35,449 bases of DNA from Lentisphaeria bacterium (GTDB lineage Bacteria; Verrucomicrobiota; Lentisphaeria; Victivallales; UBA1829): assembly GCA_003526375.1 (NCBI GenBank), contig DPDG01000109.1, positions 1 to 35,449 on the forward strand, read 5' to 3'. A program made the position numbers and the translations under genes. This document shows positions 15,043 to 23,179 of this stretch, piece after piece. Each line of letters begins with the position of its first letter. Positions within the stretch are counted from its first letter, which is position 1. Under the pieces are notes generated by a model that was not told where the DNA came from, searched no databases, and worked only from the letters and a program-made list of their open reading frames with translations.

Positions 15043-16041
15043 TTATTTATTTATCGTGACATTGAAGTATTTCTGTTGGTATGTTGTCCAGCCTGACGAG
15101 ACCTGAAGTGTTTGATGCGGCGATTTCCAGTAAGATACATGCCCGTCACACCACAGAATATTGCTTCCGTTGCTGTGACATGCATGCATATTGTTACTGC
15201 CGCCAGGGTTATAATAAAAACCCAGTAAATGTCTTCCGCTGCCTCCACTGGATTCATTTCTTGTGTCTGCCGTCATCACTTTCCCCGCGGGATTTTTGAT
15301 GCGCTCTACTTTCTGCGTAACTAATTCCGCTGTAGTTGTACTGTACCAGCCTCCCATATTGCTTGCCAAATAGTTATAATTGATTCCGTAATTAATAAAT
15401 CTGTAATATTCCAGATTAGAATTTGGAAATTTAATGCACGTATTTGGACTGTCTTTTCTTGAGCGTTCTAAACCATAACTTCCGGCTAGTCCCGGAGCTG
15501 CCGCATCGCAAAAGAGAATATTGTTATTCTTGATATACCCACCTTCATAAAGAGAATAACACCATGTTACCCTTGAACCTCCGGATATAAGATCGCCATA
15601 ACCAGCATAGGGAAAATATCCGTTCCAGTCGCCTGTATAACTCTGAAGAGCCAGTCCGATTTGTTTTTGATTGTTGATGCATGAAGATGCCAGAGCGCTG
15701 AGTTTCGCCTTGTTCAGCGCCGGCAGCAGCAATCCTGCAAGAATAGTGATGATCGCAACCACGATGAGGAGCTCTATGAGGGTGAAAATTCTTATTTTCA
15801 CCCTTGAAGTAAGAACAGAGGAACATGGAACTTTGAAGTAAGAAGGAACGGGGAAACATTTGAACAATCGAACAATCGAACAATTCAGCAATTGAAGGAA
15901 GAAAGGGAAAATAAGGCAGGGAGCGAATTGACATCGCCGGAATGAAACACCATTTTTACAAGTTTTCTTCATGAGTAACTCCGACAGGGTGAAATCATCT
16001 CTTTTCATCCTGTCCATACACTTATTTTTCTGCTTGTTCAT
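15043..16041 (-). CDS. Pseudopilin-like protein with duplicated leader motif
   Basis: The full frame encodes 332 residues. It contains two prepilin-type leader motifs. The first, MKRDDFTLSELLMKKT, is at residues 12-27. The second, FTLIELLIVVAIITILAGLL, sits 69 codons further on and is followed by LPALNKAKLSALASSC, as in normal pseudopilins. Between them is a 207-bp in-frame insertion rich in Cys, Phe and Leu. The C-terminus carries H-x9-DG (HSNGSNILWCDGH). The remainder is closely similar to the protein at 13026-13787. ATG 16041 has AAGGA nine bases upstream; ATG 16008 is an alternative. No good start lies just before the second motif except a GTG within GGGTGAAA, so it is unclear whether the insertion is translated and removed or the gene is impaired. 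Confidence 0.75.
   Translation of the reverse strand: MNKQKNKCMDRMKRDDFTLSELLMKKTCKNGVSFRRCQFAPCLIFPFFLQLLNCSIVRLFKCFPVPSYFKVPCSSVLTSRVKIRIFTLIELLIVVAIITILAGLLLPALNKAKLSALASSCINNQKQIGLALQSYTGDWNGYFPYAGYGDLISGGSRVTWCYSLYEGGYIKNNNILFCDAAAPGLAGSYGLERSRKDSPNTCIKFPNSNLEYYRFINYGINYNYLASNMGGWYSTTTAELVTQKVERIKNPAGKVMTADTRNESSGGSGRHLLGFYYNPGGSNNMHACHSNGSNILWCDGHVSYWKSPHQTLQVSSGWTTYQQKYFNVTINK
15764..15993. repeat. 207-bp hairpin-ended insertion flanked by copies of the pseudopilin leader sequence
   Basis: The 23-bp segments 15764-15786 and 15971-15993 match at 17 of 23 positions and encode ELL plus FTL of the leader in both cases. The stretch between them has a perfect 11-bp stem with a TCTT loop (15779-15789 and 15794-15804), two near-copies of CTTGAAGTAAGAA (15803-15815 and 15832-15844), and three tandem 8-mers GAACAATC/T (15862-15885). 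The length is divisible by three, so the reading frame survives. No transposase is encoded. It looks like a small non-autonomous mobile or repetitive element that targets this motif; that origin is inference. Confidence 0.6.
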
Positions 16042-16258
16042 CCTTGTTTTTCCTTCTCTTACATTTTCAAATTTAATTCCGGAAAGTCCGTGCCGTTCGT
16101 GCTTGTCAGCTGCCTTTCTTATACGGCAAACTCATTTCGGCGGAGCCGATGTACTTTGCCCTTGAGTAAGTTACAAAGAAATCATATTTTCAGAATTCAA
16201 CCTCCCGGGATAGTATGATTGATTTTTGTTTCCGCATTGCACCCAATTTGAAAAATTA

Positions 16259-17491
16259 TCATAACGCCTTTTCCAGATTACCGCCGAAGAGGGCGAACAA
16301 ATCTTTTCTGGCTGTTTCTATTCTGCCGCGTATGGCATCCGGTTCAACCAGATGAATGCCATCGCGTTTCATTACTTGCTCCGTACCGGCGATTTGTACG
16401 TTGGCATACTTGATGTCTGCAACGCCTCTGTGCTTCTCTGCGAACACGGCGCGTGGATTGTTGTAGATCATGTAAAGATTTTCCACCCTGCCTTTCTGTC
16501 TGTCATGCGCTTTTCCCGTCATCCACAGCGAGCCGGAAAAACTGTCCGCAAACATGTAGATATTCCTGAATGTATTGTTTGTCCCCGCGGTAAGATACAG
16601 TTCGCGGCCGGAAATACGCTCCGCATAAACATTTTCATGAGCGGCAACTGCTTCCTGGACATGGCAGACGACAGTGGAGCAGCCGATCGCAACCAGATTT
16701 TTTACGGAAATACTGCACTTTTCGTGGGCGCTGACCGCATCATCGCCGCAGTCGACCGCAGCAATATTCTCAAAATGAATACCGGTGCATTCGCCATGAA
16801 TGTTGTATCCGTCATTGATGAAATTCCTGACGATCATATTGCGTAGAACAATATGGCTGACTTTTCCGTCAATGAGAACTCCGGAAGGTTTTTCGACAAG
16901 AGGTTCTTCCACTCCGGAGTTTTCCAGCTGTCTGCCTTCCGGCAGACGGACGAAGTATTCCGTTTCGAAATGAGGGTGAGGCTCCTTGGAGGGAACCTGT
17001 CTGCCGATCACGACCGTCCATTCTCCGGGGGCGAGCTCCGCCGGTTTTTTCAAGCTTTTTCCGGAAGCGGCGGCTTTCTGCAACCTGCCCATACGGTTTA
17101 TCCTGCCGTCAAAGGTCAGATAGAAACGGCTTGACCAATTTCTGCCGGTGACGATCTTTTTCCGATAGAGCCCGGGGGAAACTTCCCGCCAGTCTTCCGG
17201 CGTGACCGGCACTGTCCCCAGAAAGATATTGTTCATGCCGTCGACCGTGACCGGCGCATCGGGTGTTCCGGAGAGATTGCAGATGCTGATATGGTCGCGG
17301 ATCGGCTTGTCCGAAGGCAGAATGTAGACGGTATCCCCCGGTTTTACTTTTTCAAGCGCGTGGCGGAACGTCGGCAGGGGCGAGTCTTTGCTGCCGGAGT
17401 TGTGTTCCTTGCCCGTGTTGTAGTCGACATAAATGTCGGCGGCATAAACTGTTGTGGCGCAAAACAATGCAATCGCAAGTCTTTTGATCAT
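16259..17491 (-). CDS. Secreted right-handed beta-helix protein
   Basis: The 410-residue product has a signal peptide (KRLAIALFCATTVYA, cleavage before ADIYVD). The mature start IYVDYNTGKEHNSGSKDSPLPTF is the usual opening of pectate-lyase-like beta-helix proteins (x-G-x-x-P-x-T/F-x-x-A-L), followed by KVKPGDTVYILP. Repeating strands such as HIVLRNMIVRNFINDGYNIH, GIHFENIAAVDCGDDAVSAH and SISVKNLVAIGCS (about 215-280) form the helix coils. Proteins of this type bind or cleave acidic or branched polysaccharides outside the cell. The carboxylate-rich CGDDAVSAHE segment could be catalytic or calcium-binding. It lies 72 bases downstream of the phosphoesterase-propeller gene, probably in the same operon. 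The exact enzyme class is not determinable. Confidence 0.8.
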   Translation of the reverse strand: MIKRLAIALFCATTVYAADIYVDYNTGKEHNSGSKDSPLPTFRHALEKVKPGDTVYILPSDKPIRDHISICNLSGTPDAPVTVDGMNNIFLGTVPVTPEDWREVSPGLYRKKIVTGRNWSSRFYLTFDGRINRMGRLQKAAASGKSLKKPAELAPGEWTVVIGRQVPSKEPHPHFETEYFVRLPEGRQLENSGVEEPLVEKPSGVLIDGKVSHIVLRNMIVRNFINDGYNIHGECTGIHFENIAAVDCGDDAVSAHEKCSISVKNLVAIGCSTVVCHVQEAVAAHENVYAERISGRELYLTAGTNNTFRNIYMFADSFSGSLWMTGKAHDRQKGRVENLYMIYNNPRAVFAEKHRGVADIKYANVQIAGTEQVMKRDGIHLVEPDAIRGRIETARKDLFALFGGNLEKAL

Positions 17492-17563
17492 TCCGGGGCT
17501 TTCCTTTCGATGCCGCCGCTGTCCGGATGAATGGACAGCGGTAGTTTGAAATTCCTTTGCTTC

Positions 17564-19870
17564 TTATTTGATCTGAAGTGCATAGACCGTTCCGTCAAAC
17601 GCCGTGAGATAGATCATGTCTCCTGCGACTGCCGGATCTCCTTTGAACGCGCTGCCTGTAGACAGGATGGCTGTCGGGCGCGCGGTAGCGGGATCGACCC
17701 GGTAGACGCCGCCGTCATCTCCGGCTATGATCACTTTGTCATTGACAGTGACCGGAGCCGCCGTGTTTGCAAGAAACTGGTATTTGCTGCCTGCCGAAGC
17801 CGGCAGCGGCTGAAGATTCACACGGTTCAGGCGTTTTCCCGTCGCATCCTCGAGGTTGATGATGGCGTTGGTGGAGAATGCGAGCAGTTTGCCGTCTGGC
17901 GCCGGAGTGATGCCGCCGATGCTGTTGACGCTTCCCGGCATTCCCTGTTTCCAGATGATTTTTCCGGTTGCCGGGTCAACCTTGCGCAGGGATGCCCGAA
18001 GATAATAATAAACCGCGTTCCCGGCGATGACCGGAGCCGCTTTGCTGGATTTGATTCTTTCATTGGTTCTCCAGATATCGGTTCCGCTGTTCAGGTCCAG
18101 CGCTCCGTAACAGCCGGTTCCGATGAAGTATATCCTGCCGTCTGCGACATTGAAAGCATTGGCTCTTTCGCCAAAGCCCAGGAAAACAGGTTTTTCCCAT
18201 AAGGCTTTTCCTGTAACGGGGTCGAAATATTGCAGATAGCCGGCGCCGTTGCGGAACAGGTGTATCAGCAGTTTGCCATTCACGAGCCGCATCGGAACCT
18301 GTACCAGCCTCCAGTAGGCATGTGACTCTTTCAAAGTGCCGAATTCCGGCGTCTGTTTCCGGAGCAGTCTGCCGTCCGCACAATCCAGAGTAAGCAGTTC
18401 CCCTTCATTGGTAAGTGCATAAACCGCCTTGCCGTCTGTGACTGCCGACGAAACATTGACTCCCTGCTGGACTCGCCAGAGCTGTTTTCCTGTCATTCTG
18501 TCCAGGCAGAGTACGCCGCCGGAGGTCTTGTCACGGTTTCCTGCGCTCAGTCCGAGGAACAGTTTGTCGCCATGGACAGATGGCACAGGATAATGGTGGA
18601 AAGTATTGCCGGTGGGATGGCTCCACAGCAGTTCCTTTGGAGAGGATGGAATGGTCTCCGCAGACCATTTTCCCGTTGCGGCTTCCACTTCAAATTTCAG
18701 CTTTTTCCCCCGGAATGTTTCCGGCAGTTTTGCGGTCCAGATGAATTCCCCGACCTGTTTCAGCTGTATTTTCTGTCCATCCGGAGCGATGCACCGGGCT
18801 TGTTCGGGAGCATGGACTGTATCATACAGAAATGCCGTCAGTCTGTTTTTTGCATCCAGAACGGCGTGAATCCGTTTGCGCTGATTGAGATAACGCATCT
18901 TTGTCTCCGGAATTCCGTCCCTGGCGGAACATCTGATCAGCCTGACTTTTTTCGTGAATGTGCCGGAATCATGTGATCTGAGCGGTGCATTGTAGAAAGA
19001 GGGGATTCCCCCGGACAGGAATGTATTGTCAAAGTGATAATGTGCTCCCAGCCATGCCAGAAGGCGCAACTTCTTTCCGGCAATGCTTTTTTTCATCTGT
19101 TCCCCGAGATACAGGGGGTCATGGGTGACGATAATGACCGGTGTGCCCGGTGCAAGAAGCGCAAGATCCGCTTCGATCCATTTGAACTGTCTCTCCCGTT
19201 CCGGGGCGGTCAGAAGCCGGACTTCCGAAATCGGGGCGATGAAATGAATGCCGGCATAATTCCATGAATAGTACGGCGCGCCCATGATCTGCGTGAAGTT
19301 TTTCAGTTTCGGTTTGGAGCGCAGCCCGTCATGGCCGCCCCAGATCGGGAAATGCGGAAAATCTGCCCGGTCCAGCTCTTCTTTGAGTATTTTCAACTGG
19401 TGCGGCTCCCCGAACTCCGTCATGTCGCCGGGAAAGGTGATGAACGTGCATTTGTGTTCCTTGATGATGTCCCGGAGTTCCTCCATGTCATTGCGCAGCT
19501 CTCCCCGTTTCTGCTGAAAATCATACTGGATATCGCTGCCGTGGATGAATGTGAATGCATCCGGTATGGAAAGCCTTTTTTTCAAGGTGAAGGAGAACTC
19601 GTTTTTCCCCGGTTTCAGAGCTTTTGTGAATGCTCCGTCCGCTTTCATTTCATCCGGGAAATAAAGATAAAGGAATGGTTCACATTCCGTATTCAGCGTG
19701 AATTCGCAGATGCCGTCACTTCCGACACGGTGAAACCGTTCGCCGTCGCAGATCATGACTTTTTTCAGATCCGGCGCTGTGATCCTGCATGTGACATGAT
19801 ATTCCGCCGCCCATCCGGAAAGCAGGAAAAGCAGCATTGCGATACCGGAAAAAATTTTACTCTTTTTCAT
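17564..19870 (-). CDS. Secreted calcineurin-like phosphoesterase fused to a PQQ-like beta-propeller
   Basis: The 768-residue protein has a signal peptide (1-21), a small N-terminal beta domain (about 22-100), a calcineurin-like phosphoesterase domain (about 105-330) and a C-terminal PQQ-like propeller (about 425-768) with repeats such as GGVLCLDRMTGKQLWRV and GYLQYFDPVTGKALWEK. Phosphoesterase motifs are S112-D-I-Q115, G148-D149, GGHD at 178-181, H250 and GAHYH (276-280). Two positions differ from the usual motifs: DxH is DxQ and GNHD is GGHD. DxQ occurs in other secreted members; loss of the Asn is less usual and may change metal use or abolish hydrolysis. The protein acts in the periplasm or outside the cell. 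The propeller may present substrate or partner proteins. It is followed after 72 bases by the beta-helix gene. Confidence 0.85.
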   Translation of the reverse strand: MKKSKIFSGIAMLLFLLSGWAAEYHVTCRITAPDLKKVMICDGERFHRVGSDGICEFTLNTECEPFLYLYFPDEMKADGAFTKALKPGKNEFSFTLKKRLSIPDAFTFIHGSDIQYDFQQKRGELRNDMEELRDIIKEHKCTFITFPGDMTEFGEPHQLKILKEELDRADFPHFPIWGGHDGLRSKPKLKNFTQIMGAPYYSWNYAGIHFIAPISEVRLLTAPERERQFKWIEADLALLAPGTPVIIVTHDPLYLGEQMKKSIAGKKLRLLAWLGAHYHFDNTFLSGGIPSFYNAPLRSHDSGTFTKKVRLIRCSARDGIPETKMRYLNQRKRIHAVLDAKNRLTAFLYDTVHAPEQARCIAPDGQKIQLKQVGEFIWTAKLPETFRGKKLKFEVEAATGKWSAETIPSSPKELLWSHPTGNTFHHYPVPSVHGDKLFLGLSAGNRDKTSGGVLCLDRMTGKQLWRVQQGVNVSSAVTDGKAVYALTNEGELLTLDCADGRLLRKQTPEFGTLKESHAYWRLVQVPMRLVNGKLLIHLFRNGAGYLQYFDPVTGKALWEKPVFLGFGERANAFNVADGRIYFIGTGCYGALDLNSGTDIWRTNERIKSSKAAPVIAGNAVYYYLRASLRKVDPATGKIIWKQGMPGSVNSIGGITPAPDGKLLAFSTNAIINLEDATGKRLNRVNLQPLPASAGSKYQFLANTAAPVTVNDKVIIAGDDGGVYRVDPATARPTAILSTGSAFKGDPAVAGDMIYLTAFDGTVYALQIK

Positions 19871-19925
19871 GGTGCCATCTCCTTGTTTTTTTATATTGTT
19901 TCAAGTATGCCTGACTTAAATTTCA

Positions 19926-20906
19926 TCATGAATGATTCATTACATTGCGCAATGCCGTTACAACATCATCCGCCTGCGGTACAACATAATCTTCCAGCAC
20001 TTCACTGAAAGGCGTCGGGACGTCGCGGCCGCCGACTGCAAGCGGCGGCGCATCAAGCAGGTCGAATCCCTCTTCCGCAATCCGGCGTATGACTTCCGCT
20101 GCGACGCCGTTGATCAGCGGAGCTTCCTGCGCGACGATTACTCTCCCGGTTCTGGAGAGGGAAGCAAGGATCAGTTCCATATCAAGCGGCTTGATTGAGC
20201 GCAGGTCAATGATCTCAACCGAGATTTCATTGCTCAGCTTTTCCGCCGCTTCCAACGCTTTGTAACGCATATACCCCATGGTAAGCAGCGTCACATCGGA
20301 ACCGGAACGGATGATCTCGCCTTTTCCGAACGGGATCAGATATTCTTCTTCCGGGACGGGCTGTTCGGTATAATAAACCCTGCGGCTTTCAATAAAAACA
20401 ACCGGGGTATCAGTCCGGAGAGCCGTTTTCATCATTCCCTTGGCGTCCGCCGCCGTCGCAGGCATGACGACTTGGAATCCGGGCAGATGATTAAACCATG
20501 CTTCCAGGTTCTGCGAATGCTGTGCCGCCTCCCTGGTTCCTGTTCCGGAAGCGCACATGCGGAGAACTGCCGGCATTTTCACCTGATTCCCGAACATGAG
20601 CTTTGCCTTGGCGATCTGGTTTGCAACCTGATCCATTGCGACGTGGACAAAATCCACATACATGAAATGCACAACCGGGCGGAGACCGCACAATGCCGCT
20701 CCCGCCGCCAGCCCGGTGAATCCGGCTTCCGAGATCGGCGTACCTATGACTCTGCGGCTTCCGAAGCGTTCTTTCAGCCCCGCAGTTTCATTCCATACAC
20801 CACCGTCAATATCCACGTCTTCTCCTATGACAAAGATATTTTCATCACGTTCCATTTCCTCATGCAGGGCTTCGTTCACTGCGTCAATATAAGTCAACAA
20901 CTTCAT
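19926..20906 (-). CDS. Thiamine-diphosphate E1 beta subunit (pyruvate/acetoin dehydrogenase type)
   Basis: The start at 20906 (326 residues) is chosen because MKLLTYIDAVNEALHEEM is the family N-terminus and GGAG lies ten bases upstream; a longer frame to 20945 overlaps the alpha gene. Motifs are GED at 28-30, the cofactor-activating E60 in PISEAGFTG, and H130 (EAAQHSQ). The C-terminal domain is complete (IDLRSIKPLD, VAQEAPLINGVAAEV). Together with the alpha subunit encoded 4 bases upstream it forms an alpha2beta2 2-oxo-acid decarboxylase. No lipoyl E2 or E3 gene is in this window, so the natural acceptor is unclear. The substrate could be pyruvate, acetoin or another 2-oxo acid or ketose. Confidence 0.9.
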   Translation of the reverse strand: MKLLTYIDAVNEALHEEMERDENIFVIGEDVDIDGGVWNETAGLKERFGSRRVIGTPISEAGFTGLAAGAALCGLRPVVHFMYVDFVHVAMDQVANQIAKAKLMFGNQVKMPAVLRMCASGTGTREAAQHSQNLEAWFNHLPGFQVVMPATAADAKGMMKTALRTDTPVVFIESRRVYYTEQPVPEEEYLIPFGKGEIIRSGSDVTLLTMGYMRYKALEAAEKLSNEISVEIIDLRSIKPLDMELILASLSRTGRVIVAQEAPLINGVAAEVIRRIAEEGFDLLDAPPLAVGGRDVPTPFSEVLEDYVVPQADDVVTALRNVMNHS

Positions 20907-20910
20907 TTCA

Positions 20911-21864
20911 TCACACTCCGAATTCTTTCCGGAACACTTCCACATCGGGGAAAGGTGCGTTCATGGCTTGTTCCACCGCCGTTTCAACTGTTTCCTGCGC
21001 CGTCGCTTCACATTGCCGGAGATGTTCTTCCGTGAAAATCTCCGGATAACGGCGCGCAAGAACCAGCAGAGGATCTTTTTCTTCGCACCATTTCCGGTGG
21101 ATTGTTTTGTCTCTGGTGTCTTTGATGATGCCGCAATGCGGTTCCATGCGGTAGGTCCGCAGGTCAAGCAGATAAGGACCTTTCCCGGAACGGATATGAG
21201 CCACCGCTTCCTGCGCCGCCGCGGCAACGGCTTCGACGTCATTGCCGTCTACGGTCTTTGCAGGAATATTGTAAGCCGCAGCCAGTTTACCCCGGTCGGC
21301 ATCGGCAGTGACATGTTCCGTCAGTGTTGTCGCTCCCACTCCATTGTTCTCGCAGACGGCCAGATACGGGAGGCGTAACACACTGCACATGTTCAGTGTC
21401 TCATGCAGAACACCCTGATTTGCCGCGCCATCTCCGAAAAAAGCGGCGCCGATTGAAGTTTCCCCATGAAATTTTTTTGCAAATGCCGCACCCATTGCCA
21501 GCGGAATCCCCCCTCCCACAATACCGTTGCTGCCCAGGAAGCCCTTGCCTCTGTTGAACATATGCATACTGCCGCCGTGCCCGCGGGAACAGCCGGTTGC
21601 CCTGCCAAGCAGTTCCGCCATCGCGCCGTTGACATCATGGGTTTTAGCCAGATAATGGCCATGACTGCGATGTGTGCTGAAAATATAATCGTCATCCCGC
21701 AGAACACTGCATACTCCGACCGCAACCGCCTCTTCCCCGATATAGAGATGAAGCGCGCCTTGGAGCATCCCGGTTCTGTAAATGGCTTTTGCCCGTTCTT
21801 CGAACCTGCGCAGAATCAGCATCCACTGATAAAATTCAATTCTATTGAAGCTTTTGTGTTCCAT
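20911..21864 (-). CDS. Thiamine-diphosphate E1 alpha subunit (pyruvate/acetoin dehydrogenase type)
   Basis: The start at 21864 (317 residues) has CAGGGA seven bases upstream and clears the stop of the LacI gene by 13 bases; the ATG at 21891 would overlap that gene and has no spacing from its own AG-rich run. Motifs are HRSHGH at 65-70 (phosphorylation-loop region with catalytic His), GCSRGHGGSMHMF (91-103), and the ThDP/Mg motif GDGAANQ (144-150) ending in CENN (171-174). It decarboxylates a 2-oxo acid or cleaves acetoin-like compounds with the beta subunit. Its position right behind a LacI repressor and ahead of secreted glycan-active proteins is unusual for a central PDH component and argues for a dedicated catabolic role. 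Confidence 0.9.
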   Translation of the reverse strand: MEHKSFNRIEFYQWMLILRRFEERAKAIYRTGMLQGALHLYIGEEAVAVGVCSVLRDDDYIFSTHRSHGHYLAKTHDVNGAMAELLGRATGCSRGHGGSMHMFNRGKGFLGSNGIVGGGIPLAMGAAFAKKFHGETSIGAAFFGDGAANQGVLHETLNMCSVLRLPYLAVCENNGVGATTLTEHVTADADRGKLAAAYNIPAKTVDGNDVEAVAAAAQEAVAHIRSGKGPYLLDLRTYRMEPHCGIIKDTRDKTIHRKWCEEKDPLLVLARRYPEIFTEEHLRQCEATAQETVETAVEQAMNAPFPDVEVFRKEFGV

Positions 21865-21877
21865 TGTTATTCCCTGT

Positions 21878-22948
21878 TCAGGATTCTTCATCCCAGAGAC
21901 TGTGATTGAAATTCAAACGGTAATCTTTTTCCAGGCTGCCTGTGCTGTTGATGCGGTAAAGGGAACGAATCGGGTGCTCCGAGCACCCGCAGCTTCCGCC
22001 GGTCCAAAGTTTCGGGGTGACGTCTATTTTACTCAGGATTACTCCGTTGATCTTTTTCCGGATGCGTTCGAGGATCAGTTCCGCGCATTGTTCCGCAATC
22101 TGATGGATCGGCTGAATCACTGTGGTCAGAGTCGGTGTCGTATATTCTATGAAACTGTTTCCGTCACATCCTGCAACTGCGATGTCGCCCGGAATGTTCC
22201 AGCCGGACATGCTGAGGCAGCGCATCACTTTGCCTGCCAGAAAGTCATTGGAACAGAACAATGCCGTAACTTTTTCTTTGCGGAGGATTTCTTTCAGGCG
22301 TTCCGCAGAACCTTCCAGAGACTGAAGATCAATGGATATCCCTCCGGCTCCATAGTCCTGCAGGGCGCGCTTCCAGCCGTTTTTTCTTAATCTTGTCCCT
22401 GAGTGATGAATTCCCAGATATGCAACAGTTTTATGACCGTGTTCAAGCAGATGCGCCGTTCCGATATAGCCGGTGTCTTCTCTGTTGACGTCGATATCGG
22501 AAGTGCCGTCTATGGTGCGGCAGAACACCAGGGGGATCTCCGGCATGAAAAGTTTCGCGGGAGTCCTCGGTGCACCTGCCACAATGATTCCGTCCACTCC
22601 GCGCGAGGCGAGAGACTGGCATACTTGAGGCAGTTCCGTAATTTCCGGTATCAGATCTGTTGCCAGATAGCTGTAACCGCGAGTCCGCAGGACCTGGCAT
22701 ATCTCTGCAAAAACCGCATCAGAGTACGGCATGCCCGGAGACGAGATAATACCGATCGTTTTTGTCGTTCCGCCTTTTAGACTGCGTGCAGCCGCATTGG
22801 GGATATAATTCAATTCACGTGCGACTTTCAGAACCTTTTCTCTGGTTTCCTGTGAGACTCTGGTGTGTCCATTGCCTTCCAGTGCGGCTGCGACAGCCTG
22901 CCGGGACACTCCGATCAGCGCTGCAATATCTTTCATGGTGACAGGCAT
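21878..22948 (-). CDS. LacI-family transcriptional regulator
   Basis: The 356-residue protein has the LacI helix-turn-helix at 1-60 (VTMKDIAALIGVSRQAVAAAL, hinge region PNAAARSLKGG) and a periplasmic-binding-like ligand domain (IGIISSPGMPYSD, VDGIIVAGAPR, FCSNDFLAGKVMRCL, VAGCDGNSFIEYTTPTLTTV). Proteins of this class repress sugar operons until an inducer sugar binds. It is the first gene of the long minus-strand transcription unit, 13 bases ahead of the E1 alpha gene, so it probably controls that unit and itself. The C-terminal tail contains Cys-Gly-Cys (SCGCSEHP), which is uncommon. Confidence 0.92.
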   Translation of the reverse strand: MPVTMKDIAALIGVSRQAVAAALEGNGHTRVSQETREKVLKVARELNYIPNAAARSLKGGTTKTIGIISSPGMPYSDAVFAEICQVLRTRGYSYLATDLIPEITELPQVCQSLASRGVDGIIVAGAPRTPAKLFMPEIPLVFCRTIDGTSDIDVNREDTGYIGTAHLLEHGHKTVAYLGIHHSGTRLRKNGWKRALQDYGAGGISIDLQSLEGSAERLKEILRKEKVTALFCSNDFLAGKVMRCLSMSGWNIPGDIAVAGCDGNSFIEYTTPTLTTVIQPIHQIAEQCAELILERIRKKINGVILSKIDVTPKLWTGGSCGCSEHPIRSLYRINSTGSLEKDYRLNFNHSLWDEES

Positions 22949-22992
22949 AAAAAGACCTCATAAAGTATAATTAGATTGCTCGTGCAGTCATA

Positions 22993-23020
22993 ATTATAAG
23001 GAAAAGTCTTTGAAATGCAA
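22993..23020 (-). promoter_or_regulatory. Promoter of the lacI-E1 operon
   Basis: On the minus strand TTGCAT (23020-23015) and TATAAT (22998-22993) are 16 bp apart, ending 45 bases upstream of the LacI start. The -10 is a perfect match. A clear operator was not identified. Confidence 0.6.
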
Positions 23021-23179
23021 GGGGGGCAATCAAAAATATTTCATTTATTTTGCTGTTGAAGCCTGTTTTCCGTGACAGGAACAGGAAAATGCAGCACAGG
23101 GACAAACGGAAATCCAGCCGCTCCGCGAAACATTTCCATCCCATGCCCGCAGGCGGAAATGCGTTTCCTGATGGCAGCT

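Noticed and set aside
14150..15106. 318-codon plus-strand open frame
   Set aside because: It is antisense to the Gfo/Idh gene and its translation lacks any family signature.
15862..15885. Three tandem 8-mers as a possible CRISPR or VNTR array
   Set aside because: The units are far too short and lack spacers, and they lie inside the 207-bp insertion described above.
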